Positions 1 through 8,318 of a DNA stretch of 64,000 nt are shown here, piece by piece. The number at the start of each line of letters is the position of its first letter. Position 1 is the stretch's first letter. The stretch is taken from contig JACXWD010000002.1 in NCBI GenBank assembly GCA_014764515.1, positions 62,001 through 126,000 on the forward strand, read 5' to 3'. A program made the position numbers and the translations under genes. The notes under the pieces were generated by a model. It saw only the letters and a program-made list of their open reading frames with translations. It ran no database searches and was not told the origin of the DNA. Source of the DNA: Candidatus Polarisedimenticola svalbardensis (lineage in GTDB: Bacteria; Acidobacteriota; Polarisedimenticolia; Polarisedimenticolales; Polarisedimenticolaceae).

Positions 1-544
1 GGCGTTCGGCCGATTCCTGGTGGACAGCTTCGATGTTCTGGAACGATCTCCCAAACCGGTCATCGCAGCGGTGAACGGCTTCGCCCTGGGAGGCGGCTGC
101 GAGCTTGCCATGGCATGCCATATCAGGATTGCCGCAGACAACGCCCGGTTCGGCCAACCCGAGGTCAGCCTGGGCCTGATCCCGGGAGCAGGCGGGACCC
201 AGAGGTTGCAACGCCTGGTCGGCCGGGGAAAGGCGATGGAGCTGATCCTTACCGGCGACATGATTCCTGCCGCAGAGGCCCACCGCATCGGCCTGGTGAA
301 CCAGGTTGTGCCGGCGGCGGAACTCCGAACCCGGGTGGCCGCCGTAGCCGAAGGGATCGGGTCCAAAAGCCCGGTGGCCCTTGCCAGGGCGATCGAAGCG
401 GTGATGACCGGCGGTGACCTGGGACTCGATGACGCCATGCGGATCGAGTCTTCCCTGTTTGGGCTGTGCTTCGCCACCGGCGACATGAAGGAAGGAACCG
501 CGGCGTTCCTCGAGAAGCGCAAGCCGGAATTCCCGGGGACCTGA
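1..544 (+). CDS. Enoyl-CoA hydratase/isomerase, C-terminal part (5' end outside window)
   Basis: Crotonase-fold enzyme that adds water to the double bond of an enoyl-CoA in fatty-acid or branched-chain amino-acid breakdown. The frame is open from base 2, so the GTG at 20 in the ORF track is probably internal and about a third of the protein lies upstream of the window. The oxyanion-hole and first catalytic glutamate segment GGGCELAMAC and the second glutamate segment QPEVSLGLIPGAGGTQRL are both present, which favours true hydratase activity over isomerase-only relatives. It ends 4 nt before the next gene. The exact acyl-CoA substrate cannot be read from the sequence; the nearby methylmalonyl-CoA mutase genes would fit branched-chain or odd-chain catabolism. 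Confidence 0.9.
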   Translation, partial: AFGRFLVDSFDVLERSPKPVIAAVNGFALGGGCELAMACHIRIAADNARFGQPEVSLGLIPGAGGTQRLQRLVGRGKAMELILTGDMIPAAEAHRIGLVNQVVPAAELRTRVAAVAEGIGSKSPVALARAIEAVMTGGDLGLDDAMRIESSLFGLCFATGDMKEGTAAFLEKRKPEFPGT

Positions 545-548
545 ACCG

Positions 549-2513
549 GTGAAACGGCTGCGGTTCTTCCGCATCCTGCTGCCGGCCATCCTGGTGCCTT
601 TCCTGGTGCTGGTCGGACTGGAGCTGCGCAAACGGATCGACCCCTGGTCTCCACCAGTCGGGCGGACCGAAGAGGGGACCAGTGCCCAGGGGATCAAATT
701 CACCGACCACGATGGAGAGAAACAGACCTTTACCATCGAGGCCGAGTCCTATTCGGACATCGGGGACGGAACGCAGCGGCTGCAGGGTGTGCGTCCTCTG
801 ACGGTATACCGCGATTCCGGTGAGCCGCTGGTGATCTCCGCCGACTTCGCCGACTGGGAGGGGGAGCCCGGGGCGAGATTCGTACGGGTCGAGGGCGGCA
901 TCGAAGTTCGCGAGGAAGCAGACGGTCTGCTCGTCAACATTCCGGTGCTTGAGATCGACGAAGCGTCGGCTGAGGCTCGCTCCCTGGGAGGTGTCCGGTT
1001 CGAGGCGCCTGGAATGACCGGAACCGCAGCATCGGTGATCTACCCACTGGACGACCGGCCGACCATGTTCCGGGACCTGGCCGTAACAATGAGCGACCGT
1101 TACAGGCTCCGTTCCGAGACCGCCACCCTGGTGGAGGGCAGCGACGAGATCCTGCTGGAAGGAGGCGTTCGCCTCCTGGGACCGGATATGGAACTCGAGT
1201 GCGCAGTCTTGAGGATCTTTCGGGACGACGAAGGAAACCTGCAGAGAGTCCTGGCGGTTGGCGGTGTGGAAGCCGGAGCGTTGCTGAAAGAAAACAGCAA
1301 CGCGCGGATGAAGTCGGGCAGTCTTGAGCTCAGCTGGAGCGAGGCCGGCGAAATCGATTTCCTGCTTATGGACCAGGATGTGATCCTGCAGGTGGATGAG
1401 CAGGGCCTGGCTGCCCGGATGGTTCGTGTGAGCAACCGGAAGCGCCAGGACGAGCGATGGGATTTTCTGGCGGCAGGCGGCGTCTACCTCGAGGGCCTCT
1501 CCCGGGACGGCAAGGTCAGCCTGCAATCGTCACGGCTGGAGGGAGTGCTCGAGTCGGACGGAAAATTGAAGGATGCCGACGTCACCGGCTCGATCCGGTT
1601 CACCGGCCCGGAAACGATGGCGGAGGCTGACAGCGCCCGGATAGAAAAGAGCGAAGCGCAGTACGCCATTGCACTGCATTCCTCGCCGGCCCTGCGGGCG
1701 AGGGTGTCCAGCGCCCGGCATCGGATCACCGGCCAGAATATCCATCTCCGGTCCGGAAGTCAGTACATCCTTGCCGAGGGACGGGTGGAGGCCACTCTCC
1801 TCCCGGAAAGCGGCGACTCTACAAAGGATGCCGGCATGTTCCGGAAAGGAGAAGCGGTCCATTTCGTAGCCCGGGAGATGCACGGTTCTCCCGACGGCGA
1901 GACGATCCGGTTCACCGGCGATGTCAGGGGATGGCAGGGTGAGCGCACCCTGTCCGCCGATTCGGTACAGCTCAAGAAAGCCGGCGGTGACCTCCTGGCC
2001 GAAGGCAAGGTCGGGACCCGGCTTCCGGGGCGACGGGCCGATTCCCTTGCCGACGCCGATTTCATCCACATCAGTGGAGACAGCCTGGTTTATTCCCAAC
2101 AGTCGGCGACGGCTGTGTATACCGGAAATGTGCATGTGAGGCAGGCCGAAGGCTGGCTGACCACCGAGCGTCTTGAAGCGGAGCTGCAGAAGGACGACTC
2201 GGATCTTGAAGTCCTCAGAGCGATCGGAAACGTGGTTCTCGAATACAGGGCGCGTTCCGAAAGCGGTGGCACAGAACAGGTCCAGGGCGATTCCGACCGT
2301 GCCGAATACACACCGGCCGACGCGGTGGTGCGTCTGTTCGGAGAACGCAAACGGGCGACGCTCCGGAGGTCCGGTCCTGAGGCGGTTAGCATCTTCGGCC
2401 GGATCCTGCGTTATTATCTCGATGAGGGCACCATCGAGGTGGAAAAAGGCCTGTCGGGCAGGACCAGGATCCAGACGCCGGAAGGCGGCCAGGAGGAACC
2501 GAGTGGAGGGTAG
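549..2513 (+). CDS. LptC/LptA-like LPS transport bridge protein, extended form
   Basis: Starts with GTG; residues about 7-25 form one membrane anchor ([21 protein letters not shown]) as in LptC. The remaining roughly 620 residues are periplasmic beta-rich sequence with repeated OstA/LptA-type strand pairs (for example [64 protein letters not shown]). Canonical LptC is about 190 residues and LptA about 180, so this 654-residue chain looks like LptC followed by several LptA-like units. It overlaps lptB by 11 nt. Role: carrying LPS from the inner-membrane transporter across the periplasm. Family assignment is good; that one chain spans the whole gap is inference. Confidence 0.8.
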   Translation: MKRLRFFRILLPAILVPFLVLVGLELRKRIDPWSPPVGRTEEGTSAQGIKFTDHDGEKQTFTIEAESYSDIGDGTQRLQGVRPLTVYRDSGEPLVISADFADWEGEPGARFVRVEGGIEVREEADGLLVNIPVLEIDEASAEARSLGGVRFEAPGMTGTAASVIYPLDDRPTMFRDLAVTMSDRYRLRSETATLVEGSDEILLEGGVRLLGPDMELECAVLRIFRDDEGNLQRVLAVGGVEAGALLKENSNARMKSGSLELSWSEAGEIDFLLMDQDVILQVDEQGLAARMVRVSNRKRQDERWDFLAAGGVYLEGLSRDGKVSLQSSRLEGVLESDGKLKDADVTGSIRFTGPETMAEADSARIEKSEAQYAIALHSSPALRARVSSARHRITGQNIHLRSGSQYILAEGRVEATLLPESGDSTKDAGMFRKGEAVHFVAREMHGSPDGETIRFTGDVRGWQGERTLSADSVQLKKAGGDLLAEGKVGTRLPGRRADSLADADFIHISGDSLVYSQQSATAVYTGNVHVRQAEGWLTTERLEAELQKDDSDLEVLRAIGNVVLEYRARSESGGTEQVQGDSDRAEYTPADAVVRLFGERKRATLRRSGPEAVSIFGRILRYYLDEGTIEVEKGLSGRTRIQTPEGGQEEPSGG

Positions 2514-3237
2514 TGAAGGCCTCAGCGCCGAAGGACTGGTAAAGAGCTTTCGGGGCCGCACGGTTGTGGACGGTGTTTCCGTATCCATCGAACCGGGCGA
2601 AGTGGTCGGGTTGCTCGGCCCCAACGGCGCCGGCAAGACGACCTCGTTCCACCTGATTCTCGGTCTGGTGCCGCCGAACAAAGGCAAGGTGCGCCTGGAC
2701 GGCAAGGACATCACCAACCTGCCGATGTATCTGAGAGCCCGTCACGGCATCGGCTACCTGCCGCAGGAACCTTCCATTTTTCGAAAAATGACCGTGACGG
2801 AAAATATCCTCTCGGTACTGGAGCTGCGCGGCCTGCCGGTTCAGCAGGCCAAGGAGCTCTGCGAATCCCTGTTGCAGGAGTTCGGCCTTCTAAAGGTCGC
2901 CGGCTCCCACGGCTACGCACTGTCCGGAGGGGAGCGGCGCCGGGCCGAAATTGCCCGGGCCCTGGCCGGTGATCCCAGGCATATGCTCCTGGACGAACCG
3001 TTCGCGGGAATCGACCCGATCGCGGTCTCGGACCTCCAGCGAATCGTGGTCCGGCTCAAGGAAAAAGGGCTCGGTGTACTTATCACGGACCACAATGTCC
3101 GGGAGACTTTACAGATCACGGATCGGGCCTATATTATTAGTCAGGGTCGCATATTCAGGCACGGGACCCCATCCGAACTGGCCTCGGACAGCGAAGTGCG
3201 TCGGGTATACCTCGGAGATAAATTCAGGCTTCACTGA
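2503..3237 (+). CDS. lptB: LPS export ABC transporter ATP-binding protein LptB
   Basis: Cytoplasmic ATPase that powers LPS extraction by LptFG. The ORF track begins at 2173, but that part is a shadow of the upstream gene. GTG at 2503 has AGGAGG 6 nt upstream and gives a 244-residue protein, the usual LptB length. Visible motifs: Walker [12 protein letters not shown]-loop YLPQEPS, signature [15 protein letters not shown], Walker [13 protein letters not shown] and switch histidine LITDHN. The order lptCA-lptB-rpoN-hpf matches the classical lptA-lptB-rpoN-hpf cluster, which supports the assignment over other ABC ATPases. Confidence 0.97.
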   Translation: MEGSEGLSAEGLVKSFRGRTVVDGVSVSIEPGEVVGLLGPNGAGKTTSFHLILGLVPPNKGKVRLDGKDITNLPMYLRARHGIGYLPQEPSIFRKMTVTENILSVLELRGLPVQQAKELCESLLQEFGLLKVAGSHGYALSGGERRRAEIARALAGDPRHMLLDEPFAGIDPIAVSDLQRIVVRLKEKGLGVLITDHNVRETLQITDRAYIISQGRIFRHGTPSELASDSEVRRVYLGDKFRLH

Positions 3238-3281
3238 CGCGCCTGGATGACGGGCTGGGACGTCGGAGGAGCGGAGACTGG

Positions 3282-4709
3282 ATGGCTCTTGAGCAGAAAC
3301 TAAGTATCCGGATGAGCCAGCGGCTCGTCATGACACCCTCCCTGCAGCAAGCGATCAAACTCCTCCAAATGTCCAAGCTCGAGCTGGCGGAGGAGATCCA
3401 GCAGGAATTGCTGGAAAACCCGGTCCTTGAGGAGAGTCAGCTGGAGGAATCCGGGTCGGACAAGCCGGAGCCGGAGGCGGAGGCCGAACCGGAAGCGGCG
3501 GCGGACAGCTTCGACGATATCGACTACGAAGCCTATTTCCAGAATGTGGACAACGACATGCCTCCGCCGCCTCGTCGTGAGGTTCGTGAGGACCTGCCCT
3601 CATTCGAGACCATGCTGTCCAACCCACCGGACCTGACCGACCACCTGACCTGGCAGCTGGAAATGAACGACATCGACCCGCTCCACAAGGAGATCGGTGC
3701 TGCGATCATCGGCAACCTGAACCATGACGGCTACCTGAGGGCGACCCTTGAAGAGATCCGGGACATGGGCGGGTACGCCATGGAGGCGGTCCTGGAGACG
3801 GTAGAGACCATCCAGGGGTTTGATCCTGTAGGAGTCGCATCCAGGGACCTGGTGGAATGCCTATGCGTGCAGCTCAAGCACCTGGGGCAGGCCGACACAC
3901 CGGCAGAGGCGATCGTCCGCTACCACATGGACAAACTTCAGGGGAAAAAATACAAGGACCTGGCCGCCGCCCTGGAACTGGACATGGAAGATCTGGAAGC
4001 GGAAATAGAAATCATCCGCGGCCTGGACCCGCGTCCGGGGCAACGCTACAACACCGAGGACAACCATTACGTCATCCCCGATGTCCAGGTAGTCAAAATC
4101 GACGAAGAATACGTGGTGATCCTCAACGACGACGGCCTTCCCCGGTTGAAAATCAGCCCGGTCTACCGCCGGATGCTGAAGGCCAAGGGTAGCGGGGCCG
4201 AGCGGGCGGAAACCAAGGAATACGTCAGGAACAAGCTCCGTTCGGCGTTCCGTTTGATCAAGAGCGTCGAGGAGCGCCAGCGAACGATTTACAAGGTTGC
4301 TTCGGCCATCGTCAAGTTCCAGAAGGACTTCCTCGACTACGGTATTGAGCAGCTGAAACCGCTTGTCCTGAAGGATGTTGCGGAAGAAATCGGTATGCAC
4401 GAGTCGACGGTCAGCCGGGTGGTGAACAACAAGTACATGCACACCCATCGCGGCCTGTTCGAGATGCGCTACTTCTTCCACAGCGGGATCGCATCCAACA
4501 GGGGCGGGGCGAACATATCGAGCCATACGGTCAAGGAACAGATCCGGAAGATCGTACTCGGCGAAGATCCGAAGAAACCGTTGTCCGATTCGGCCATTGT
4601 GAAGATCCTCAAGGCCTCCGGACTGCAGATCGCACGGAGGACTGTGGCGAAATACCGGGACGAGTTGAAGATTCCATCGTCCAGCGCCAGGAAGCAAGGC
4701 TTCCGCTGA
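3282..4709 (+). CDS. rpoN: RNA polymerase sigma-54 factor
   Basis: Alternative sigma factor that recognises -24/-12 promoters and needs an AAA+ activator. Region I is clear at the N terminus (MSQRLVMTPSLQQAIKLLQMSKLEL), followed by an acidic linker rich in Glu and Pro around residues 50-90, the core-binding domain, and the C-terminal helix-turn-helix with the RpoN box ARRTVAKYRDEL near residue 455. The 475-residue length is normal. ATG at 3282 follows a GGAGGAGCGGAG purine tract. It lies 44 nt after lptB and before hpf. No sigma-54 activator is encoded in the window and I found no convincing -24/-12 promoter. Confidence 0.97.
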   Translation: MALEQKLSIRMSQRLVMTPSLQQAIKLLQMSKLELAEEIQQELLENPVLEESQLEESGSDKPEPEAEAEPEAAADSFDDIDYEAYFQNVDNDMPPPPRREVREDLPSFETMLSNPPDLTDHLTWQLEMNDIDPLHKEIGAAIIGNLNHDGYLRATLEEIRDMGGYAMEAVLETVETIQGFDPVGVASRDLVECLCVQLKHLGQADTPAEAIVRYHMDKLQGKKYKDLAAALELDMEDLEAEIEIIRGLDPRPGQRYNTEDNHYVIPDVQVVKIDEEYVVILNDDGLPRLKISPVYRRMLKAKGSGAERAETKEYVRNKLRSAFRLIKSVEERQRTIYKVASAIVKFQKDFLDYGIEQLKPLVLKDVAEEIGMHESTVSRVVNNKYMHTHRGLFEMRYFFHSGIASNRGGANISSHTVKEQIRKIVLGEDPKKPLSDSAIVKILKASGLQIARRTVAKYRDELKIPSSSARKQGFR

Positions 4710-4767
4710 GATATAGAGGTTCTGTGGATTACAATCAATTCCAATCATCCGCCCAGGAGGTCAATCC

Positions 4768-5337
4768 ATGAAACTGGACATTACAGGACGCCACATTACG
4801 GTTTCCGACGGACTCAGGGAGCACACGGAAGAGCGCCTCGAGAAAATAGACAAGTTGTTCGACGAGGCTATCGACGCCCATGTGGTTCTGTTCGTCGAGA
4901 AGCACCGTCACGTGGCGGAAATACAGATCAAGAGCCGGGCCGGTGTGTTTTCGGGCCAGGAATCCACCGGGGACCTGTATATCTCCATCAACGAAGCGGT
5001 TGAAAAGATAGAAAAACAGATCCGCCGGTTCAAGGACAAGAGGACCGATCGCAGGCGCAGGGAGGGGACTACGGCAGCGGAGGCGGTGGCGGTGTTCACC
5101 TCCGAGAACCAGCCCGAGGGATCGGCGTCCGGACAGGATCAGGCCGGCGACGACACCGGCAGGATCGTCCACAGCGATCGTTTTCGGAAAAAACCGCTCT
5201 CTCCGGAAGACGCCGTCATGGTGCTGGTGAACAGCGGGGAAGACATTCTCGTCTACCGCGACGCTGAAACCGACCGGTTCAACGTCGTGCACCGTCTGCC
5301 TGACGGGAACTTCGGCGTCGTGGATCCGGAGTTCTGA
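4768..5337 (+). CDS. hpf: Ribosome hibernation-promoting factor, long form
   Basis: Binds the 30S subunit and inactivates ribosomes as 100S dimers in slow growth. Residues 1-100 are the S30AE/YfiA domain (KLDITGRHITVSDGLREHTEERL). An Asp/Gln/Glu-rich linker follows, and a C-terminal dimerisation domain from about residue 130 (RIVHSDRFRKKPLSPEDAVM ... DGNFGVVDPEF) makes this the long type, 189 residues. AGGAGG sits 9 nt before the ATG. Placement after rpoN is the classical order. The upstream gap contains TACAAT, which could be a -10, but no matching -35 is seen. Confidence 0.95.
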   Translation: MKLDITGRHITVSDGLREHTEERLEKIDKLFDEAIDAHVVLFVEKHRHVAEIQIKSRAGVFSGQESTGDLYISINEAVEKIEKQIRRFKDKRTDRRRREGTTAAEAVAVFTSENQPEGSASGQDQAGDDTGRIVHSDRFRKKPLSPEDAVMVLVNSGEDILVYRDAETDRFNVVHRLPDGNFGVVDPEF

Positions 5338-5357
5338 GCCGCATCCACCCGTAATGC

Positions 5358-5386
5358 TTGACCACCACGATGGTCCCTGATAACTT
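5358..5386 (+). promoter_or_regulatory. Possible promoter for methylmalonyl-CoA mutase genes
   Basis: TTGACC, 17-nt spacer, TAACTT preceded by TGA (extended -10 form). The -10 match is only 3 of 6 apart from the TG. It would give a leader of about 60 nt containing a 6-bp hairpin TTCGCC/GGCGAA at 5413-5430. Confidence 0.35.
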
Positions 5387-5455
5387 CTGTGTCTACAGGA
5401 TTTTGGGGAGCTTTCGCCTGGGAAGGCGAACGTAGCGCAGTCGAGGTGTGCCCAG

Positions 5456-7132
5456 ATGAAGGATGACGATCGCAAGGGTAGCCGAACCCTGGGAGAATGG
5501 GAGAACCGGACACTGAAGCCGTTCACCGACAGAACCGGTGAGCGGGATGTGGACTTCTCGACGGTGTCCAGCCTTCCCATCGACAGGCTGTATACGCCGG
5601 AGGATCTGGGTCCGGACTGGAACTTCGACGAGAAAGTCGGATTCCCGGGGGAGTACCCGTATACCCGCGGAGTTTACCCGAGCATGTACCGGGGCCGGCT
5701 CTGGACCATGCGGCAGTTCGCCGGGTTCGGAAGCGCCGCCCAGACCAATGAACGTTTCAAGTATCTTCTTGGCCACGGTCAGACCGGGCTATCCGTTGCA
5801 TTCGACCTGCCGACGCTCATGGGCCGGGACAGCGACGACCACATGGCCCGGGGAGAAGTCGGCAAGGAGGGGGTCGCCATCGATTCCCTGGCCGATATGG
5901 AAGTGCTGTTCGAGGGGATCCCCCTGGACCGGGTTTCCACCTCCATGACCATCAATGCACCGGCTGCGGTGATTTTCTGCATGTACCTGGCTGTAGCGGA
6001 GAAGCAGGGCGTTTCCTTCGACAGCCTGAACGGCACGTTGCAGAACGACATCCTGAAGGAATACATCGCCCAGAAGGAATGGATCTACCCGCCCAAGCCG
6101 AGCATCCGGATCATCACCGACCTGATCGGTTTCTGCACACGTTCGGTGCCGAAATGGAACACGATCTCCATTTCCGGTTACCACATCCGCGAGGCCGGCT
6201 CTACGGCGGCTCAGGAACTGGCGTTCACCCTGGCCGACGGCATCGGGTACGTGCAGGCCGGCATCGAGGCCGGCCTTGAGGTGGATGCTTTTGCCCCCAG
6301 GCTCTCGTTCTTCTGGAATTCGCACAACGACTTCTTCGAGGAAATCGCCAAAATGCGGGCCAGCCGCAGGATGTGGGCCCGGATCATGCGGGAGCGGTTC
6401 GGCGCCACCGATCCCCGGTCCTGGATGTGCCGCTTCCACACCCAGACCGCCGGGTACAGCCTGACGGCGCAACAGCCGTACAACAACGTGGTTCGTGTTA
6501 CGACCCAGGCCCTGGCGGCTGTGCTGGGAGGCACCCAGTCCCTGCACACCAACTCCCTTGACGAGACCCTGGCCCTCCCTTCGGAGGAGGCGGTGACCAT
6601 CGCCCTCCGGACCCAGCAGATCCTGGCCGAGGAATCGGGAGTGACCAATACCATCGACCCCCTGGCAGGCTCCTATTTCGTGGAAGCACTGACCGACCGC
6701 ATGGAACGGGAGGCGATGGAGTACATCGACCGCATCGACGAGCTGGGCGGGATCGTTCCGGCCATCGAAACCGGTTTCCCGCAGAAGGAGATAGCCGACG
6801 CCGCCTACCGTTACCAGCAACAGCTGGAGGATGCCTCGAAAGTGGTGGTCGGGGTGAACAAGCATCGCATGGATGAGAAGTCGAAACCGGATACCCTCAA
6901 AATAGGCCATGAAGTCGAGGAAGATCAGCTGGCTCGCCTGGAGAAACTGAAATCGTCCAGGGATCAGGCGGCTGTGGATCGTTGCCTCGCCGCCCTGTCC
7001 GAGGCGGCCTCCGGGGACGAAAACCTCCTGCCGCTGATGCTGGCGGCGGTGCGGGAATATGCCACGGTGGGAGAAGTGAGTGAAGCACTGGTGCCGGTAT
7101 TCGGACGGTACCGGGAAGTTTCCTTCATCTGA
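5456..7132 (+). CDS. Methylmalonyl-CoA mutase, catalytic (large) subunit without B12 domain
   Basis: Catalytic TIM-barrel chain of the adenosylcobalamin-dependent mutase that interconverts (R)-methylmalonyl-CoA and succinyl-CoA. The substrate-channel segment [20 protein letters not shown] and the following [20 protein letters not shown] are typical. At 558 residues the chain stops before the cobalamin-binding domain, which is encoded by the next gene 15 nt downstream. This split form is known in archaea and several bacterial phyla. GAGGTG lies 7 nt before the ATG. Close relatives act on isobutyryl-CoA, ethylmalonyl-CoA or 2-hydroxyisobutyryl-CoA; the presence of epimerase and MeaB genes in the window favours methylmalonyl-CoA. 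Confidence 0.93.
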   Translation: MKDDDRKGSRTLGEWENRTLKPFTDRTGERDVDFSTVSSLPIDRLYTPEDLGPDWNFDEKVGFPGEYPYTRGVYPSMYRGRLWTMRQFAGFGSAAQTNERFKYLLGHGQTGLSVAFDLPTLMGRDSDDHMARGEVGKEGVAIDSLADMEVLFEGIPLDRVSTSMTINAPAAVIFCMYLAVAEKQGVSFDSLNGTLQNDILKEYIAQKEWIYPPKPSIRIITDLIGFCTRSVPKWNTISISGYHIREAGSTAAQELAFTLADGIGYVQAGIEAGLEVDAFAPRLSFFWNSHNDFFEEIAKMRASRRMWARIMRERFGATDPRSWMCRFHTQTAGYSLTAQQPYNNVVRVTTQALAAVLGGTQSLHTNSLDETLALPSEEAVTIALRTQQILAEESGVTNTIDPLAGSYFVEALTDRMEREAMEYIDRIDELGGIVPAIETGFPQKEIADAAYRYQQQLEDASKVVVGVNKHRMDEKSKPDTLKIGHEVEEDQLARLEKLKSSRDQAAVDRCLAALSEAASGDENLLPLMLAAVREYATVGEVSEALVPVFGRYREVSFI

Positions 7133-7147
7133 GAAGCGGAGCGCGAC

Positions 7148-7558
7148 GTGAACGAGAACAGGAAACTCAGGTTGCTGGTGGGAAAGGTCGGCCTGGACGG
7201 CCATGACCGGGGTGCGAAGATCATCGCCCGGGCATTCCGGGACGCCGGCTTTGAGGTGATCTACACCGGCCTGCACCAGTCTCCCGAAATGGTGGTGGCC
7301 ACCGCCATCCAGGAAGATGTGGATGCGGTCTCGCTGTCGATTCTCTCCGGCGCCCACAACTACCTCTTCCCGAAGGTAATCGAGCTCCTGAAGGAGCAGA
7401 AGGCGGACGACATAGCCGTCTTCGGAGGAGGAATCGTTCCGGAGGAAGACATTCCGGGACTAAAGGAAGCCGGAGTGGTGGAGATCTTCACTCCGGGCGC
7501 CTCCACCGATTCGGTCATTCAGTGGGTCCGGCAGAACATCAAGCCGCGGAATTTATAG
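7148..7558 (+). CDS. Methylmalonyl-CoA mutase, cobalamin-binding (small) subunit
   Basis: Stand-alone B12-binding domain of 136 residues that carries adenosylcobalamin for the preceding catalytic chain. The base-off/His-on motif DxHxxG appears as LDGHDRGAK near residue 20, followed by the other nucleotide-loop segments LSGAHNYLF and [10 protein letters not shown]. Starts with GTG in a GAAGCGGAGCG context. The 15-nt gap after the large subunit, the proper start and the normal length for separate small subunits argue against a frameshifted fusion. Confidence 0.93.
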   Translation: MNENRKLRLLVGKVGLDGHDRGAKIIARAFRDAGFEVIYTGLHQSPEMVVATAIQEDVDAVSLSILSGAHNYLFPKVIELLKEQKADDIAVFGGGIVPEEDIPGLKEAGVVEIFTPGASTDSVIQWVRQNIKPRNL

Positions 7559-7568
7559 CGAGGCGACT

Positions 7569-8261
7569 ATGGCGCACACCATTCTTCTGGCTGACGACAG
7601 CATCACCATCCGGAAAGTCGTAGAGCTGTCCTTTCACGACACCGACATCCGTGTGGAGAGCGTATCCTCGGGACAGGAGGCTGTGGACCGCCTCCCGGAG
7701 ATGAAACCGGACCTTGTTCTGGCCGATGTCTTCATGCCGGGACCGACCGGGTACGACCTGTGCAGGATGATCAAGGATTCCGAAAATCCGGTTCCGGTCC
7801 TCCTGCTGCGCGGCGCATTCGAGCCGTTCGATGACAATCGGGCCGAGGCGTGCGGATCCGACGGACATCTGGTGAAGCCGTTTGAGGCCAGGGCGCTGGT
7901 TGAGATGGTCACAGCACTGCTGCAGCGTGCCGAGGACCCGGTCGATCAGATCAGCGCGGCGCTGGAGGAGTCCGAACGCGAAACTCTGGAAGCGGAAGCG
8001 CTTCTGGACGATCTCGCCGACGAAGCAGCCTTCAGTACCGGACCGGCCGTGGAACTGGATGTTGCCGACATCCCGGCGGAGGAGATTCCGGCGGTGGAGG
8101 AGCCTTCCGGTGATTCCGGCGAGGCGGCCCTGCGCCAGGCGCTGGCCAACGCCAGCGAAGAGATCATCCGTGAGATCGCCTGGGAAGTGGTCCCCGAACT
8201 GGCCGAGGCCCTCATCCGGGAGCGCATCCGCGAACTCGAGCGGGAAAAATCAGAAACCTAG
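7569..8261 (+). CDS. Single-domain response regulator with C-terminal helical tail
   Basis: Residues 1-120 are a receiver (REC) domain: acidic pair D9/D10, phospho-acceptor D53 in VLADVFMPG, lysine K103 in HLVKPFE. The position normally held by the switch Ser/Thr (VLLL-S-GAFEPF in relatives I recall) reads Arg81, so signalling may be altered. An acidic linker leads to a C-terminal amphipathic segment EEIIREIAWEVVPELAEALI, a tail type I recall from receiver proteins of Myxococcota and Acidobacteriota, probably for protein contact. No DNA-binding or enzymatic output domain and no kinase neighbour. It follows the B12 subunit gene by 10 nt. Confidence 0.85.
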   Translation: MAHTILLADDSITIRKVVELSFHDTDIRVESVSSGQEAVDRLPEMKPDLVLADVFMPGPTGYDLCRMIKDSENPVPVLLLRGAFEPFDDNRAEACGSDGHLVKPFEARALVEMVTALLQRAEDPVDQISAALEESERETLEAEALLDDLADEAAFSTGPAVELDVADIPAEEIPAVEEPSGDSGEAALRQALANASEEIIREIAWEVVPELAEALIRERIRELEREKSET

Positions 8262-8318
8262 TCGAACCTCACAGGTTGGAAGCGGTCTGCTGCAGCCTGA
8301 TCAGGGCCGGGGATATCA

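Noticed and set aside
2173-2502. Long N-terminal extensions in the ORF track for lptB, nadC, scpA, rluB, the M50 protease, DUF151 and the epimerase
   Set aside because: Each extension lies over a neighbouring real gene, reads as low-information sequence, and ends at a well-placed start codon with Shine-Dalgarno or promoter support.
2775-2790. 16-bp perfect palindrome CATTTTTCGAAAAATG inside lptB
   Set aside because: It encodes conserved LptB residues (IFRKM) and lies in the middle of the gene, so chance through codon use is the simplest reading.
5413-5430. Hairpin TTCGCC-TGGGAA-GGCGAA upstream of the mutase gene as terminator or B12 riboswitch
   Set aside because: Only 6 bp, no T-run, and the 118-nt gap lacks the conserved cobalamin-riboswitch core.
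7132-7148. Frameshift splitting a single-chain methylmalonyl-CoA mutase
   Set aside because: Both parts have their own start and usual lengths for two-subunit mutases, and no leftover linker sequence is readable in another frame.
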